Part shown: piece by piece, positions 1 to 8,789 of the stretch
Layout: the number at the start of each line of letters is the position of its first letter
Numbering within the stretch: the first letter of the stretch is position 1
NCBI RefSeq assembly: GCF_026627255.1
Contig: NZ_JAPNLM010000015.1
Coordinates: 86,518 to 150,517, forward strand
DNA: 64,000 nucleotides
Source of the DNA: Streptomyces antarcticus
Lineage (GTDB): Bacteria; Actinomycetota; Actinomycetes; Streptomycetales; Streptomycetaceae
Reading direction: 5' to 3'
The notes under the pieces: generated by a model
What the model was told of the DNA's origin: nothing
What the model saw: the letters and a program-made list of their open reading frames with translations, nothing else
Database searches by the model: none
Program-made: the position numbers and the translations under genes

Positions 1-20
1 GCGGGGATGAATCACCCCGC
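1..20. terminator. GC hairpin after opcA
   Basis: A 6-bp inverted repeat, GCGGGG (1-6) and CCCCGC (15-20), with an 8-base loop lies just downstream of the opcA stop. It may be a weak terminator or an intercistronic hairpin. The sequence beyond the edge is not visible, so its role cannot be settled. Confidence 0.3.
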
Positions 21-36
21 CCCGCCGACGTTCTCG

Positions 37-1044
37 TCACTTCGCCGCGGGCTTCTTCGCCGGTTTCGGCGCGGGCTTCTCCGCCGGGGCCGGCTTCGCC
101 TCGGGCTCGGCCGGACGGGTCGCCTGGAGCTTGGCCACGCCGAACTTCAGCGAGGCCTCGTACGTGTTGTCCGGGTCCAGCCGGCGCAGCTCCTCCGCCA
201 GCAGCTCGGCCGTTTCGCGGCGCTTGAGCGCCACCGCGCGGTCGGGCTGCCCCGGCATGGAGAGCGTGGCCAGGGCCCCGTCCGCCCGGTCAAGGACGAT
301 GTCGCCGCCCTTGGTCTCCAGGTGGACGGCCGTCAGACCCGGCCCGGACGACAGCGTGCGCTTGACGGGGACGCCCAGCCGGTCCGCCAGCCACATGGCC
401 AGCAGCTCACAGCTCGGGTTGTCGCCCTCGCCCTCGACGACCGCGGTGTCGACCGACAGGCTCTGCTGGTCCAGCGCGGCCGCCAGCATGGAGCGCCACG
501 GGGTGATCCGGGTCCAGGACAGGTCCGTGTCGCCGGGGGCGTACGCGGCGGCCCGGCCGGCCAGTGCGCCGATCGGGTTCTCGCACGAGTACGTGTCCGT
601 GATGCGGCGCTGCCCCAGCGAACCCAGCGGGTCGTTCGCCAGGTCCGACGGAGCGCCCTCCGGCCACCAGACGACCACGGGGGCGTCCGGCAGCAGCAAC
701 GGGAGGACCACCGACTGGGCGTGGTCGACCAGTTCGCCGTGCAGGCGCAGCACCACCGTCTCGCCGGAACCGGCGTCCGCTCCGATGCGGACTTCCGCGT
801 CGAGACGGGCGTCGCGCCGGCTGCGCGGCGAGCGGCTGACCCGCTTGATGACGACGATGATCCGCGAGGGGTGCTCGTGGGACGCGTCGTTCGCCGACTT
901 GAGCGCGTCGTACGCGTTCTCCTCGTCGGTCACGATCACCAGCGTGAGGACCATGCCGATGGCCGGCGTGCCGATGTCCCGGCGTGCCTGCACCATCGCT
1001 GCGTTGATCTTGCTGGAGTTGGTCTCCGTGAGGTCGATCTTCAT
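37..1044 (-). CDS. opcA: Glucose-6-phosphate dehydrogenase assembly protein OpcA
   Basis: This 335-aa protein is recognised as OpcA, the actinobacterial/cyanobacterial factor that promotes assembly or activity of glucose-6-phosphate dehydrogenase. The N-terminus (MKIDLTETNSSKINAAM) and the segment VVVWWPEGAPSD in the middle are typical of the family. The C-terminus ends in a low-complexity Ala/Lys/Pro tail rich in PAEKPAPKPAKK, which looks like a flexible extension. The ATG at 1044 overlaps the zwf stop as ATGA, so the two are translationally coupled. It is the last visible gene of the tkt-tal-zwf-opcA operon, and in Streptomyces a 6-phosphogluconolactonase gene usually follows, which would lie outside the window. 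Confidence 0.95.
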   Translation of the reverse strand: MKIDLTETNSSKINAAMVQARRDIGTPAIGMVLTLVIVTDEENAYDALKSANDASHEHPSRIIVVIKRVSRSPRSRRDARLDAEVRIGADAGSGETVVLRLHGELVDHAQSVVLPLLLPDAPVVVWWPEGAPSDLANDPLGSLGQRRITDTYSCENPIGALAGRAAAYAPGDTDLSWTRITPWRSMLAAALDQQSLSVDTAVVEGEGDNPSCELLAMWLADRLGVPVKRTLSSGPGLTAVHLETKGGDIVLDRADGALATLSMPGQPDRAVALKRRETAELLAEELRRLDPDNTYEASLKFGVAKLQATRPAEPEAKPAPAEKPAPKPAKKPAAK

Positions 1045-2567
1045 GGCCGGCGCCAGCTCCGTCCGTCTCGTGCGAGCATCTCGTCCGCCTCGACCGGTCC
1101 CCAGGTGCCCGCCGGGTACTGCGCGGGCTTGCCGTGCTTGTCCCAGTACTGCTCGATCGGGTCGAGGATGTTCCAGGAGAGCTCGACCTCCTGGTGGCGC
1201 GGGAAGAGGTTCGCGTCGCCGAGGAGCACGTCGAGGATGAGCCGCTCGTACGCCTCGGGGCTCGACTCCGTGAAGGACTCTCCGTAGGCGAAGTCCATCG
1301 TGACGTCCCGGACCTCCATGGAGGTGCCGGGGACCTTGGAGCCGAAGCGCACCGTCACGCCCTCGTCCGGCTGGACCCGGATGACCAGGGCGTTCTGCCC
1401 CAGCTCCTCGGTCGCGCCCGACTCGAACGGCAGGTACGGGGCCCGCTTGAAGACCACCGCGATCTCGGTCACCCGGCGGCCCAGGCGCTTGCCGGTCCGC
1501 AGGTAGAACGGGACGCCCGCCCAGCGGCGGTTGTTGATCTCCAGGCGGATGGCCGCGTAGGTGTCGGTCTTCGACTTGGGGTCGATGCCGTCCTCTTCGA
1601 GGTACCCGACGACCTTCTCGCCGCCCTGCCACGCCGCCGAGTACTGGCCGCGCACGGTGTGCTTGCCCAGGTCCTCGGGCAGCTCCACGGCGGTCAGCAC
1701 CTTGAGCTTCTCCGCCACCAGCGCCTTGGGGTGGAAGGAGCCGGGCTCCTCCATCGCGGTCAGCGCGAGCAGCTGGAGCAGGTGGTTCTGGATGACGTCA
1801 CGGGCGGCGCCGATGCCGTCGTAGTACCCGGCACGGCCGCCGATCCCGATGTCCTCCGCCATGGTGATCTGCACGTGGTCGACGTACGACCGGTTCCAGA
1901 TCGGCTCGAACATGGTGTTGGCGAAGCGGAGCGCCAGGATGTTCTGGACGGTCTCCTTGCCGAGGTAGTGGTCGATCCGGAAGACCTCGTCACGGGGGAA
2001 GACCTCGTGGACGACCTTGTTCAGCTCTTCCGCGCTCTTCAGGTCGTGGCCGAAGGGCTTCTCGATGACGGCGCGCCGCCAGGAGCCCTCCTTCTGCGCC
2101 AGCCCGTGGTCCTTGAGCTGCTGGACCACCTTGGGGAAGAACTTCGGCGGGACCGACAGGTAGAAGGCGAAGTTGCCGCCCGTGCCCTGGGCCTTGTCGA
2201 GTTCCTCGATCGTGGCCTTCAGCGTCTCGAAGGCGGCGTCGTCGTCGAAGTCGCCCTGGACGAACCGGCAGCCCTGCACCAGCTGCTGCCAGACCTCCTC
2301 GCGGAAGGGCGTCCGGGAGTGCTCCTTGACGGCGTCGTGGACCTCCTGGGCGAAGTCTTCGTCCTGCCACTCGCGACGGGCGAACCCGATCAGCGAGAAG
2401 CCCGGCGGGAGCAGGCCGCGGTTGGCGAGGTCGTAGACGGCAGGCATCAGCTTCTTGCGCGACAGGTCACCCGTAACGCCGAAAATGACCAGGCCGGACG
2501 GCCCCGCGATGCGCGGGAGCCGCCGGTCCTGTGCGTCACGAAGCGGGTTCGCTCCGTTCACAGACAA
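1041..2567 (-). CDS. zwf: Glucose-6-phosphate 1-dehydrogenase
   Basis: A 508-aa cytoplasmic enzyme that oxidises glucose 6-phosphate to 6-phosphogluconolactone with NADP+, the first step of the oxidative pentose phosphate pathway. The N-terminal Rossmann region carries GVTGDLSRKK, and the substrate/catalytic motif RIDHYLGKE lies near residue 200, as in all Zwf proteins. A TTG at 2567 was chosen as start (product begins MSVNGANPL) because GGAGG lies 10 bases before it; the GTG two codons on would leave 16 bases. The coding region begins 5 bases after the tal stop, so tal and zwf are cotranscribed. The stop overlaps the opcA start. Confidence 0.95.
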   Translation of the reverse strand: MSVNGANPLRDAQDRRLPRIAGPSGLVIFGVTGDLSRKKLMPAVYDLANRGLLPPGFSLIGFARREWQDEDFAQEVHDAVKEHSRTPFREEVWQQLVQGCRFVQGDFDDDAAFETLKATIEELDKAQGTGGNFAFYLSVPPKFFPKVVQQLKDHGLAQKEGSWRRAVIEKPFGHDLKSAEELNKVVHEVFPRDEVFRIDHYLGKETVQNILALRFANTMFEPIWNRSYVDHVQITMAEDIGIGGRAGYYDGIGAARDVIQNHLLQLLALTAMEEPGSFHPKALVAEKLKVLTAVELPEDLGKHTVRGQYSAAWQGGEKVVGYLEEDGIDPKSKTDTYAAIRLEINNRRWAGVPFYLRTGKRLGRRVTEIAVVFKRAPYLPFESGATEELGQNALVIRVQPDEGVTVRFGSKVPGTSMEVRDVTMDFAYGESFTESSPEAYERLILDVLLGDANLFPRHQEVELSWNILDPIEQYWDKHGKPAQYPAGTWGPVEADEMLARDGRSWRRP

Positions 2568-2572
2568 AGTGT

Positions 2573-3691
2573 TCAGGCCTCCGTGGGGGCGAGGCGCTGC
2601 AGCTCCGCCTCGGTCGACTTCAGCAGGTCGTTCCAGGACACCGCGAACTTCTCGACGCCCTCGTCTTCCAGCAGCTGCACCACATCGTCGTACGAGATGC
2701 CCAGCTTCGCGACCGCGTCCAGCTCGGCGCGCGCCTGGTCGTAGGTGCCGCGCACGGTGTCGCCCGTGATCTGCCCGTGGTCGGCCGTGGCCTCCAGGGT
2801 GGCCTCCGGCATGGTGTTCACCGTGTTCGGGGCGACCAGGTCGTCCACGTACAGGGTGTCCTTGTAGGCCGGGTCCTTGACGCCGGTCGAGGCCCACAGC
2901 GGACGCTGCTTGTTGGCGCCGACGCGCTCCAGCGCGGCCCAGCGGTCCGAGGAGAAGACCTCCTCGTAGGCCTCGTAGGCCAGACGGGCGTTCGCGAGCG
3001 CCGCCTTGCCCTTGAGGGCCTTGGCCTCGTCGGTGCCGACGCCGTCCAGGCGCTTGTCGATCTCCGAGTCGACGCGCGACACGAAGAAGGAGGCGACGGA
3101 GTGGATCAGGGACAGGTCCAGGCCGGCGGCCTTGGCCTTCTCCAGACCCGCGAGGTACGCGTCCATGACCCCGCGGTAGCGCTCCAGCGAGAAGATCAGC
3201 GTGACGTTGACGCTGATGCCCTTGCCGATGACCTCGGTGATCGCCGGCAGGCCGGCCTTGGTCGCCGGGATCTTGATGAGCGTGTTCGGGCGGTCCACCA
3301 GCCAGGCCAGCTGCTTGGCCTCGGCGACGGTCGCCGGGGTGTTGTGGGCGAGACGGGGGTCGACCTCGATCGACACCCGGCCGTCCTGGCCGTCGGTGCG
3401 GTCGTAGACCGGGCGCAGGATGTCGGCGGCGTCGCGGACGTCCGCCGTGGTGATCATGCGCAGGGCTTCTTCCACGGTGACCTTGCGGGTCGCGAGGTCG
3501 GTGAGCTGCTGCTCGTACCCCTCGCCACCGCTGATCGCCTTCTGGAAGATCGCCGGGTTGGTGGTGACACCGACCACGTGCGACTGGTCGATGAGCTCGG
3601 CCAGGTTGCCGGACGTGATGCGCTTGCGGGACAGGTCGTCCAGCCAGATCGCCACGCCCTCGTCGGAGAGGCGCTTGAGTGCGTCTGTCAT
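2573..3691 (-). CDS. tal: Transaldolase
   Basis: A 372-aa transaldolase of the length usual in actinobacteria; it transfers a dihydroxyacetone unit between sedoheptulose 7-phosphate and glyceraldehyde 3-phosphate in the non-oxidative pentose phosphate pathway. The stretch NTLIKIPATKAG holds the Schiff-base lysine, and GVTTNPAIFQKAI near residue 45 is the conserved N-terminal motif. The ATG at 3691 is preceded by AGGAG about 11 bases upstream. It lies 35 bases downstream of tkt and 5 bases before zwf, in one operon. Confidence 0.96.
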   Translation of the reverse strand: MTDALKRLSDEGVAIWLDDLSRKRITSGNLAELIDQSHVVGVTTNPAIFQKAISGGEGYEQQLTDLATRKVTVEEALRMITTADVRDAADILRPVYDRTDGQDGRVSIEVDPRLAHNTPATVAEAKQLAWLVDRPNTLIKIPATKAGLPAITEVIGKGISVNVTLIFSLERYRGVMDAYLAGLEKAKAAGLDLSLIHSVASFFVSRVDSEIDKRLDGVGTDEAKALKGKAALANARLAYEAYEEVFSSDRWAALERVGANKQRPLWASTGVKDPAYKDTLYVDDLVAPNTVNTMPEATLEATADHGQITGDTVRGTYDQARAELDAVAKLGISYDDVVQLLEDEGVEKFAVSWNDLLKSTEAELQRLAPTEA

Positions 3692-3726
3692 GGGAATTGC
3701 ATCTCCTACTGGTCTTGTTACGGGCG

Positions 3727-5829
3727 TCAGCGCGCGGCGGCGGCGAGCGACTCGTGGGCGGCGGCGGTCACGGCCTCGGGGGTGAAGCCGAACTCGCGGA
3801 ACAGCACCTTCGCGTCGGCCGAGGCACCGAAGTGCTCCAGCGACACGATCCGGCCGGCGTCGCCGACGTAGCGGTGCCAGGTCAGGCCGATGCCCGCCTC
3901 GACCGCGACGCGAGCCTTGACGGAGGGCGGCAGGACGCTGTCCTTGTACTCCTGCGTCTGCTCCTCGAACCACTCGACGGACGGCATCGAGACCACACGG
4001 GCCGGGACGCCCCCGGCCTGCAGCGCCTCGCGCGCCGCGACGGCGAGCTGCACCTCGGAGCCGGTGCCGATGAGGAGGACCTGGGGGGCGGTGGCCCCGC
4101 CCTGTGCGTCCGTCGCCTCGAAGAGCACGTACCCGCCCTTGGCGGCGTCCTCGTTGCGGTCGTACGTCGGCACGCCCTGGCGGGTCAGCGCCAGACCGTG
4201 CGGGGCGCCCTTGCCGTACACCTTGGTGTGGCGGCGCATGATCTCGCGCCAGGCGACGACGGTCTCGTTCGCGTCGGCCGGGCGGACGACGTTCAGGCCC
4301 GGGATGGCGCGCAGCGAGGCGAGGTGCTCGACCGGCTGGTGGGTGGGACCGTCCTCGCCGAGGCCGACGGAGTCGTGCGTCCACACGTAGGTGACCGGCA
4401 CGTGCATCAGCGCGGAGAGGCGGACGGCGTTGCGCATGTAGTCGGAGAACACCAGGAAGGTGCCGCCGTAGATGCGGGTGTGGCCGTGCAGGGCGATGCC
4501 GTTCATGGACGCGGCCATGGCGTGCTCGCGGATGCCGAAGTGCACGGTGCGGCCGTACGGGTCGGCCTCCGGCAGCGGGTTGCCCACCGGCAGGAACGAG
4601 GAGTCCTTGTCGATGGTGGTGTTGTTCGAGCCGGCGAGGTCGGCCGAGCCGCCCCACAGCTCGGGGACGATCGCACCGAGCGCCTGGAGCACCTTGCCGG
4701 AGGCCGCGCGGGTGGCGACGCCCTTGCCGGTCTCGAAGACGGGGAGGGAGTCCTCCCAGCCCGCGGGCAGCTCGTTCGCGTTGATCCGGTCGAACTCGGC
4801 GGCGCGCTCCGGGTTGGCGGTGCGCCAGGCGCAGAACTCCTTCTCCCACGCGGCGCGGGCCTCGCGGCCGCGGTCGAGGGCCTGCCGGGTGTGCGCCAGG
4901 ACCTCGTCGGCTACGTCGAAGGACTTCTCCGGGTCGAAGCCGAGGACGCGCTTGGTGGCCGCGACCTCGTCGTCGCCGAGCGCCGAGCCGTGCGCGGCCT
5001 CGGTGCCCTGGGCGTCCGGGGCGGGCCAGGCGATGATCGAGCGGGCGGCGATGAAGGACGGGCGGCCGGTCTCGGCCTTGGCTGCCTGGAGCGCGGCGAA
5101 CAGTGCCTTCGGGTCGAGGTCGCCGTTCTCCTGCTGCTCGACGCGCTGCACGTGCCAGCCGTATGCCTCGTACCGCTTGAGGGTGTCCTCGGAGACGGCC
5201 GTCTCGGTGTCGCCCTCGATGGAGATGTGGTTGTCGTCCCACAGCAGCACCAGGTTGCCGAGCTTCTGGTGGCCGGCCAGCGCGGACGCCTCGTGGGAGA
5301 GGCCCTCCTGGAGGCAGCCGTCGCCCGCGACCGCGTAGATCATGTGGTCGAACGGGGAGGAGCCCTGCGGGGCTTGCGGGTCGAACAGGCCGCGCTCGTA
5401 GCGGGCGGCCATGGCCATGCCCACCGCGTTGGCGATGCCCTGGCCCAGCGGGCCGGTGGTGGTCTCGACGCCCTTGGTGTGCCCGTACTCCGGGTGGCCG
5501 GGGGTCTTGGAGCCCCAGGTGCGGAACGCCTCGAGGTCCTCCAGCTCCAGCCCGAACCCGCCGAGGTACAGCTGGGTGTACAGGGTGAGGGACGAGTGCC
5601 CCGCGGAGAGCACGAAGCGGTCGCGGCCGACCCACTCGGGGTCCGACGGGTCGTGCCGCATCACCTTCTGGAAGAGGGTGTACGCGGCGGGGGCCAGGCT
5701 CATCGCCGTACCGGGGTGTCCGTTCCCGACCTTCTGGACCGCGTCAGCGGCCAGGATCCGGGCGGTGTCGACGGCCCGCTGGTCCAGTTCGGTCCACTCG
5801 AGCTCTGTGGTGGTCGGCTTGGTGCTCAC
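3727..5829 (-). CDS. tkt: Transketolase
   Basis: A 700-aa thiamine diphosphate- and Mg-dependent transketolase that moves two-carbon units between sugar phosphates. The order is N-terminal ThDP-binding domain (GNGHPGTAMSLAPAAY, and GDGCLQEG for metal binding near residue 165), a pyrimidine-binding domain (FGIREHAMAASMNGIA) and a C-terminal domain. The start is a GTG (MSTKPTTTELEW). It is the first gene of the pentose-phosphate operon; a TAGGCT hexamer on the minus strand at 5901-5896 is the best -10 candidate, giving a leader of about 60 bases. Confidence 0.96.
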   Translation of the reverse strand: MSTKPTTTELEWTELDQRAVDTARILAADAVQKVGNGHPGTAMSLAPAAYTLFQKVMRHDPSDPEWVGRDRFVLSAGHSSLTLYTQLYLGGFGLELEDLEAFRTWGSKTPGHPEYGHTKGVETTTGPLGQGIANAVGMAMAARYERGLFDPQAPQGSSPFDHMIYAVAGDGCLQEGLSHEASALAGHQKLGNLVLLWDDNHISIEGDTETAVSEDTLKRYEAYGWHVQRVEQQENGDLDPKALFAALQAAKAETGRPSFIAARSIIAWPAPDAQGTEAAHGSALGDDEVAATKRVLGFDPEKSFDVADEVLAHTRQALDRGREARAAWEKEFCAWRTANPERAAEFDRINANELPAGWEDSLPVFETGKGVATRAASGKVLQALGAIVPELWGGSADLAGSNNTTIDKDSSFLPVGNPLPEADPYGRTVHFGIREHAMAASMNGIALHGHTRIYGGTFLVFSDYMRNAVRLSALMHVPVTYVWTHDSVGLGEDGPTHQPVEHLASLRAIPGLNVVRPADANETVVAWREIMRRHTKVYGKGAPHGLALTRQGVPTYDRNEDAAKGGYVLFEATDAQGGATAPQVLLIGTGSEVQLAVAAREALQAGGVPARVVSMPSVEWFEEQTQEYKDSVLPPSVKARVAVEAGIGLTWHRYVGDAGRIVSLEHFGASADAKVLFREFGFTPEAVTAAAHESLAAAAR

Positions 5830-6181
5830 CGTTGTTCAGGGCTCCTCTCCACATGTCTGTTCCCGGTGACGAGGCGGTGCACCGGCGCGATTCCGAGCCT
5901 ACCCCCGCCGCGGCGTGCAGCTATTCGAGTGCCGTAGGTCGGTCACGTCGTCGGCGTCCGCCGTTCACCTGAGCGCCGGGGGCGCCCTCTGAGCGCCGGG
6001 GGCGCGCGCGTGGTCGTACCGTCCCGTATGCCCGGTCCGATCGGCCCAACACGAACCGACCCCGGCGCGGGGCGACGTAAGCGCAACGTCTAGAGTGGCG
6101 TGGTACGCGCAAGCCTTTACCGGACCCTCATGTCTTCCCTGGTCCGCGCGGAGCTTGCTGGATTCTCTGTCAGGGGTGTGC
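5830..6181. promoter_or_regulatory. Divergent tkt / ctaB promoter region with 17-bp direct repeat
   Basis: This 352-base gap drives tkt leftward and ctaB rightward. Visible signals are TAGGCT on the minus strand (5901-5896) for tkt and TAGAGT at 6091-6096 for ctaB. Between them, CTGAGCGCCGGGGGCGC occurs twice (5969-5985 and 5989-6005), exactly 20 bases apart, and each copy can fold through its GCGCC/GGCGC arms. No TTGACA-like -35 hexamers are evident. No ORF in the gap looks like a gene. Confidence 0.5.
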
Positions 6182-7123
6182 GTGACGGCCGTCGAATCCC
6201 GTCCAGCGGGGGTGCTCGGGACGAGCCCCGGTCACCGGCCGCTCGGGGCCCGGGCCATGGCTTTCGTGGCACTGACGAAGCCGCGGATCATCGAGCTTCT
6301 GCTCATCACGACCGTGCCGGTGATGTTCCTCGCCGAGCAGGGCGTGCCGTCGCTGTGGCTGGTCCTCGCGACCTGCTTCGGCGGCTACTTGTCGGCCGGC
6401 GGTGCCAACGCGCTGAACATGTACATCGACCGCGACATCGACGCGCTGATGGACCGGACCTCGCAGCGCCCGCTGGTGACCGGCATGGTCAGCCCGCGCG
6501 AGTGCCTGGTCTTCGGCATCGCGCTCGGGGTGCTCTCCACCCTGTTCTTCGGTCTGCTCATCAACTGGCTGTCGGCCGCCCTCGCGCTCGGCGCGCTCCT
6601 CTTCTACGTCGTCGTCTACACGATGCTGCTGAAGCGGCGCACCTCCCAGAACATCGTCTGGGGCGGCATCGCGGGCTGCATGCCGGTGCTGATCGGCTGG
6701 TCCGCGGTCAAGAACGAGGTCTCCTGGGCCGCGGTGATCCTCTTCCTCGTCATCTTCTTCTGGACGCCGCCGCACTACTGGCCGCTGTCCATGAAGGTGA
6801 AGGACGACTACGCGCGGGTCGGCGTCCCGATGCTCCCGGTCGTGGCCGGGAACAGGGTCGTGGCCCGCCAGATCGTCCTCTACAGCTGGGTGATGGTGGC
6901 GGTCTCGCTGCTGCTGACGCCGCTGGGCTACACCGGCTGGTTCTACACCACGGTCGCGCTGGTCGCCGGCGGCTGGTGGCTGTGGGAGGCGCACGCGCTG
7001 CACGCGCGGGCCAAGTCGGGCATGAAGGGCGCGAAGCTCAAGGAGATGCGCCTGTTCCACTGGTCGATCACCTACGTGTCGCTGCTCTTCGTGGCGGTCG
7101 CCGTGGATCCCTTCCTCCACTGA
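6182..7123 (+). CDS. ctaB: Protoheme IX farnesyltransferase (heme O synthase)
   Basis: A 313-aa polytopic membrane protein of the UbiA prenyltransferase family that farnesylates heme B to heme O, the first step to heme A for the aa3-type cytochrome c oxidase. The family motif around NMYIDRDIDALMDRTSQR gives the prenyl-diphosphate/Mg binding aspartates, and a second aspartate region (KVKDDYARVGVPM) follows. Eight to nine hydrophobic segments are visible. The GTG at 6182 is preceded by AGGGG with a 5-base gap; a GTG two codons earlier is possible. The partner enzyme CtaA is encoded nearby on the opposite strand. Confidence 0.94.
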   Translation: MTAVESRPAGVLGTSPGHRPLGARAMAFVALTKPRIIELLLITTVPVMFLAEQGVPSLWLVLATCFGGYLSAGGANALNMYIDRDIDALMDRTSQRPLVTGMVSPRECLVFGIALGVLSTLFFGLLINWLSAALALGALLFYVVVYTMLLKRRTSQNIVWGGIAGCMPVLIGWSAVKNEVSWAAVILFLVIFFWTPPHYWPLSMKVKDDYARVGVPMLPVVAGNRVVARQIVLYSWVMVAVSLLLTPLGYTGWFYTTVALVAGGWWLWEAHALHARAKSGMKGAKLKEMRLFHWSITYVSLLFVAVAVDPFLH

Positions 7124-7147
7124 TTACTCACCGGTAGCATGCCGTCC

Positions 7148-7489
7148 ATGGCAGACACCGAGCAGACCGCAGACAAGAAGCTGGACCGTACGGCGGCGAA
7201 GCTGGCCAGGCAGATCGCCGCGTTCGGCAAGCAGCACGGCGGCGCCGAGGGCCACCTCGCCCACCTCGGCCAGGCCGGCACCCGGATCGTGCTCGTCGGC
7301 ACGGACGGCGGCTGGGGCGACCTGGTGGCCCCCACCCACGCCGTGGCCGAGCTGGCCGCCGAGAAGGCCGCGCTGACGCTCCACGAGGAGTTCGACGGGG
7401 AGTTCGCCGCCCGGGTGCGGACCGGACCGTACGAGTGGACGCGGATGGCCGGCATCCAGATCGGCGGACCGGCGAACCCGGCGCTCTGA
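7148..7489 (+). CDS. Conserved hypothetical protein, 113 aa
   Basis: A small soluble protein with a charged N-terminus (DKKLDRTAAKLARQIAAF) followed by a compact region with GTRIVLVGTDGGWGDLVAP and TGPYEWTRMAGIQIGG. I do not recognise a domain with a known function. The ATG at 7148 was chosen because TAGCAT, a good -10 hexamer, ends 7 bases before it, which predicts a leaderless transcript; an ATG at 7139 would fall inside that promoter. It lies 24 bases after ctaB but probably has its own promoter. Its conserved place beside ctaB suggests, but does not show, a link to heme or oxidase biogenesis. Confidence 0.7.
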   Translation: MADTEQTADKKLDRTAAKLARQIAAFGKQHGGAEGHLAHLGQAGTRIVLVGTDGGWGDLVAPTHAVAELAAEKAALTLHEEFDGEFAARVRTGPYEWTRMAGIQIGGPANPAL

Positions 7490-7615
7490 CCTCCCCGGCG
7501 CCGTCCGGGGCCCGCGGGCGGCGCCTCGGTCAACAGCGCGAGCAACACCTCACACCCCGCTCATCCGTTAGGACGTGTGGAAGCGCCTTCCCCACGTCCG
7601 CAACGGGATGCCCGG

Positions 7616-8758
7616 ATGATCGAAACGCCGCTCCTGGTCGACCAGCACTGCCACGGAGTGATCCGTACGGAGCTGGGCCTGGGCACCTTCGAGGCCGAGC
7701 TGATCCGCTCGGCCGGCCCGCCCGCCGCGGGCACCACCTTCTTCGACACGCAGACCGGCTTCGCCGTGCGCCGCTGGTGCCCGCCGCTGCTCGGGCTGGA
7801 GCCGCACTGCGCGCCCGCCCGCTACCTGGCCCGCCGGCGCGAGCTGGGCCCGGCCGAGTCGGCGCGGCGGCTGCTGCGGGGTTCGGGGGTCGCCGCCTAC
7901 CTGGTCGACACCGGGGCGCCCGGGGACCTCACGGGGGCCAAGGAGCTGGCGTCGGCCGCGGACGCGGAGGCCTTCGAGTCGGTCCGGCTGGAGTTGCTGG
8001 CCGAGCAGATCGCCGACACCTCCGGCACCGTGGCCGCCTTCCTGGCCAACCTCGCCGAGGCCGTCCACCACTGCGCCGCCGGGGCGGCCGCCTTCACGTG
8101 CGGCGCCGCTCCCGGGAGCACGGCCCCCTCCCTCGGCGCCTTCCTCGCCTTCGCGCCCGGGCCGCCGGGGGCGGGCGAGGTCCGCGGGGCGGCGGGCCGC
8201 TGGCTGGCCCGGCGGACCCGGGGCGAAGCCGTACGGGACCCCGTACTCCTGCGGCACCTGCTGTGGAGCGCGGTCGAGTCCGGGCTGCCGCTCCAGCTGC
8301 ACACCGGGGCGGACGCGGGGGAGCCGGGGCAGCGGCCGGACCGGGGGGACCCCGGGCTCCTCGCCGATTTCGTACGGGCCACCGCCGGCCTGGGTGCGCG
8401 GCTGGTGCTGCTCGGCGGGTATCCGTACCACCGGCACGCGGCGCAGCTGGCGGCGGCCTTCCCGCACGTGTACGCCGACGCCGGCGCGGCCCTGGCGCGG
8501 ACCGGGACCCGGGCCGACGCCGTGCTGGCCGAGCTGCTGGAAGTCGCGCCGTTCGGCAAGCTGCTGTTCTCCAGCGGCGGGCGACGGCTGCCGGAACTGC
8601 ACGCGGTGGGCGCCCTGGTGTTCCGGGAGGCGCTGGACCGGGTGCTCGGCGGGTGGGCCGCCGACGGCGCCTGGTCCCGGCGGGACGCGGAGCGGGTGGC
8701 CGCCATGATCGCGGCGGGCAACGCCCGCCGCGTCTACCGGCTGGACGGACCGGGGTGA
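7616..8758 (+). CDS. Amidohydrolase-like TIM-barrel protein
   Basis: A 380-aa protein resembling metal-dependent hydrolases of the amidohydrolase superfamily. It begins MIETPLLVDQHCHGV, where the HxH-like QHCH after strand 1 is a typical metal site, and has later histidines in LQLHTGADAG, LLGGYPYHRHAAQ and FPHVYADAG. FGKLLFSSGG near residue 320 corresponds to the last barrel strands. The family is related to glutamine-synthetase-associated amidohydrolases, but no substrate can be named. The ATG at 7616 was preferred; a GTG at 7577 in frame would add 13 residues. It converges with ctaA 31 bases downstream. Confidence 0.75.
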   Translation: MIETPLLVDQHCHGVIRTELGLGTFEAELIRSAGPPAAGTTFFDTQTGFAVRRWCPPLLGLEPHCAPARYLARRRELGPAESARRLLRGSGVAAYLVDTGAPGDLTGAKELASAADAEAFESVRLELLAEQIADTSGTVAAFLANLAEAVHHCAAGAAAFTCGAAPGSTAPSLGAFLAFAPGPPGAGEVRGAAGRWLARRTRGEAVRDPVLLRHLLWSAVESGLPLQLHTGADAGEPGQRPDRGDPGLLADFVRATAGLGARLVLLGGYPYHRHAAQLAAAFPHVYADAGAALARTGTRADAVLAELLEVAPFGKLLFSSGGRRLPELHAVGALVFREALDRVLGGWAADGAWSRRDAERVAAMIAAGNARRVYRLDGPG

Positions 8759-8789
8759 GCGCGGCGGGCCCGTCCCGCACGGTGTGGCG

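Noticed and set aside
1045..1632. N-terminal extension of OpcA
   Set aside because: The sequence before 1044 is off-frame zwf; the ATG at 1044 overlaps the zwf stop and starts the conserved region.
3692..5635. Minus-strand extension of the tal frame back through tkt
   Set aside because: Transaldolase begins at the ATG at 3691 with a ribosome-binding site; the extension is the off-frame reading of tkt and is Arg/Gly/Pro-rich.
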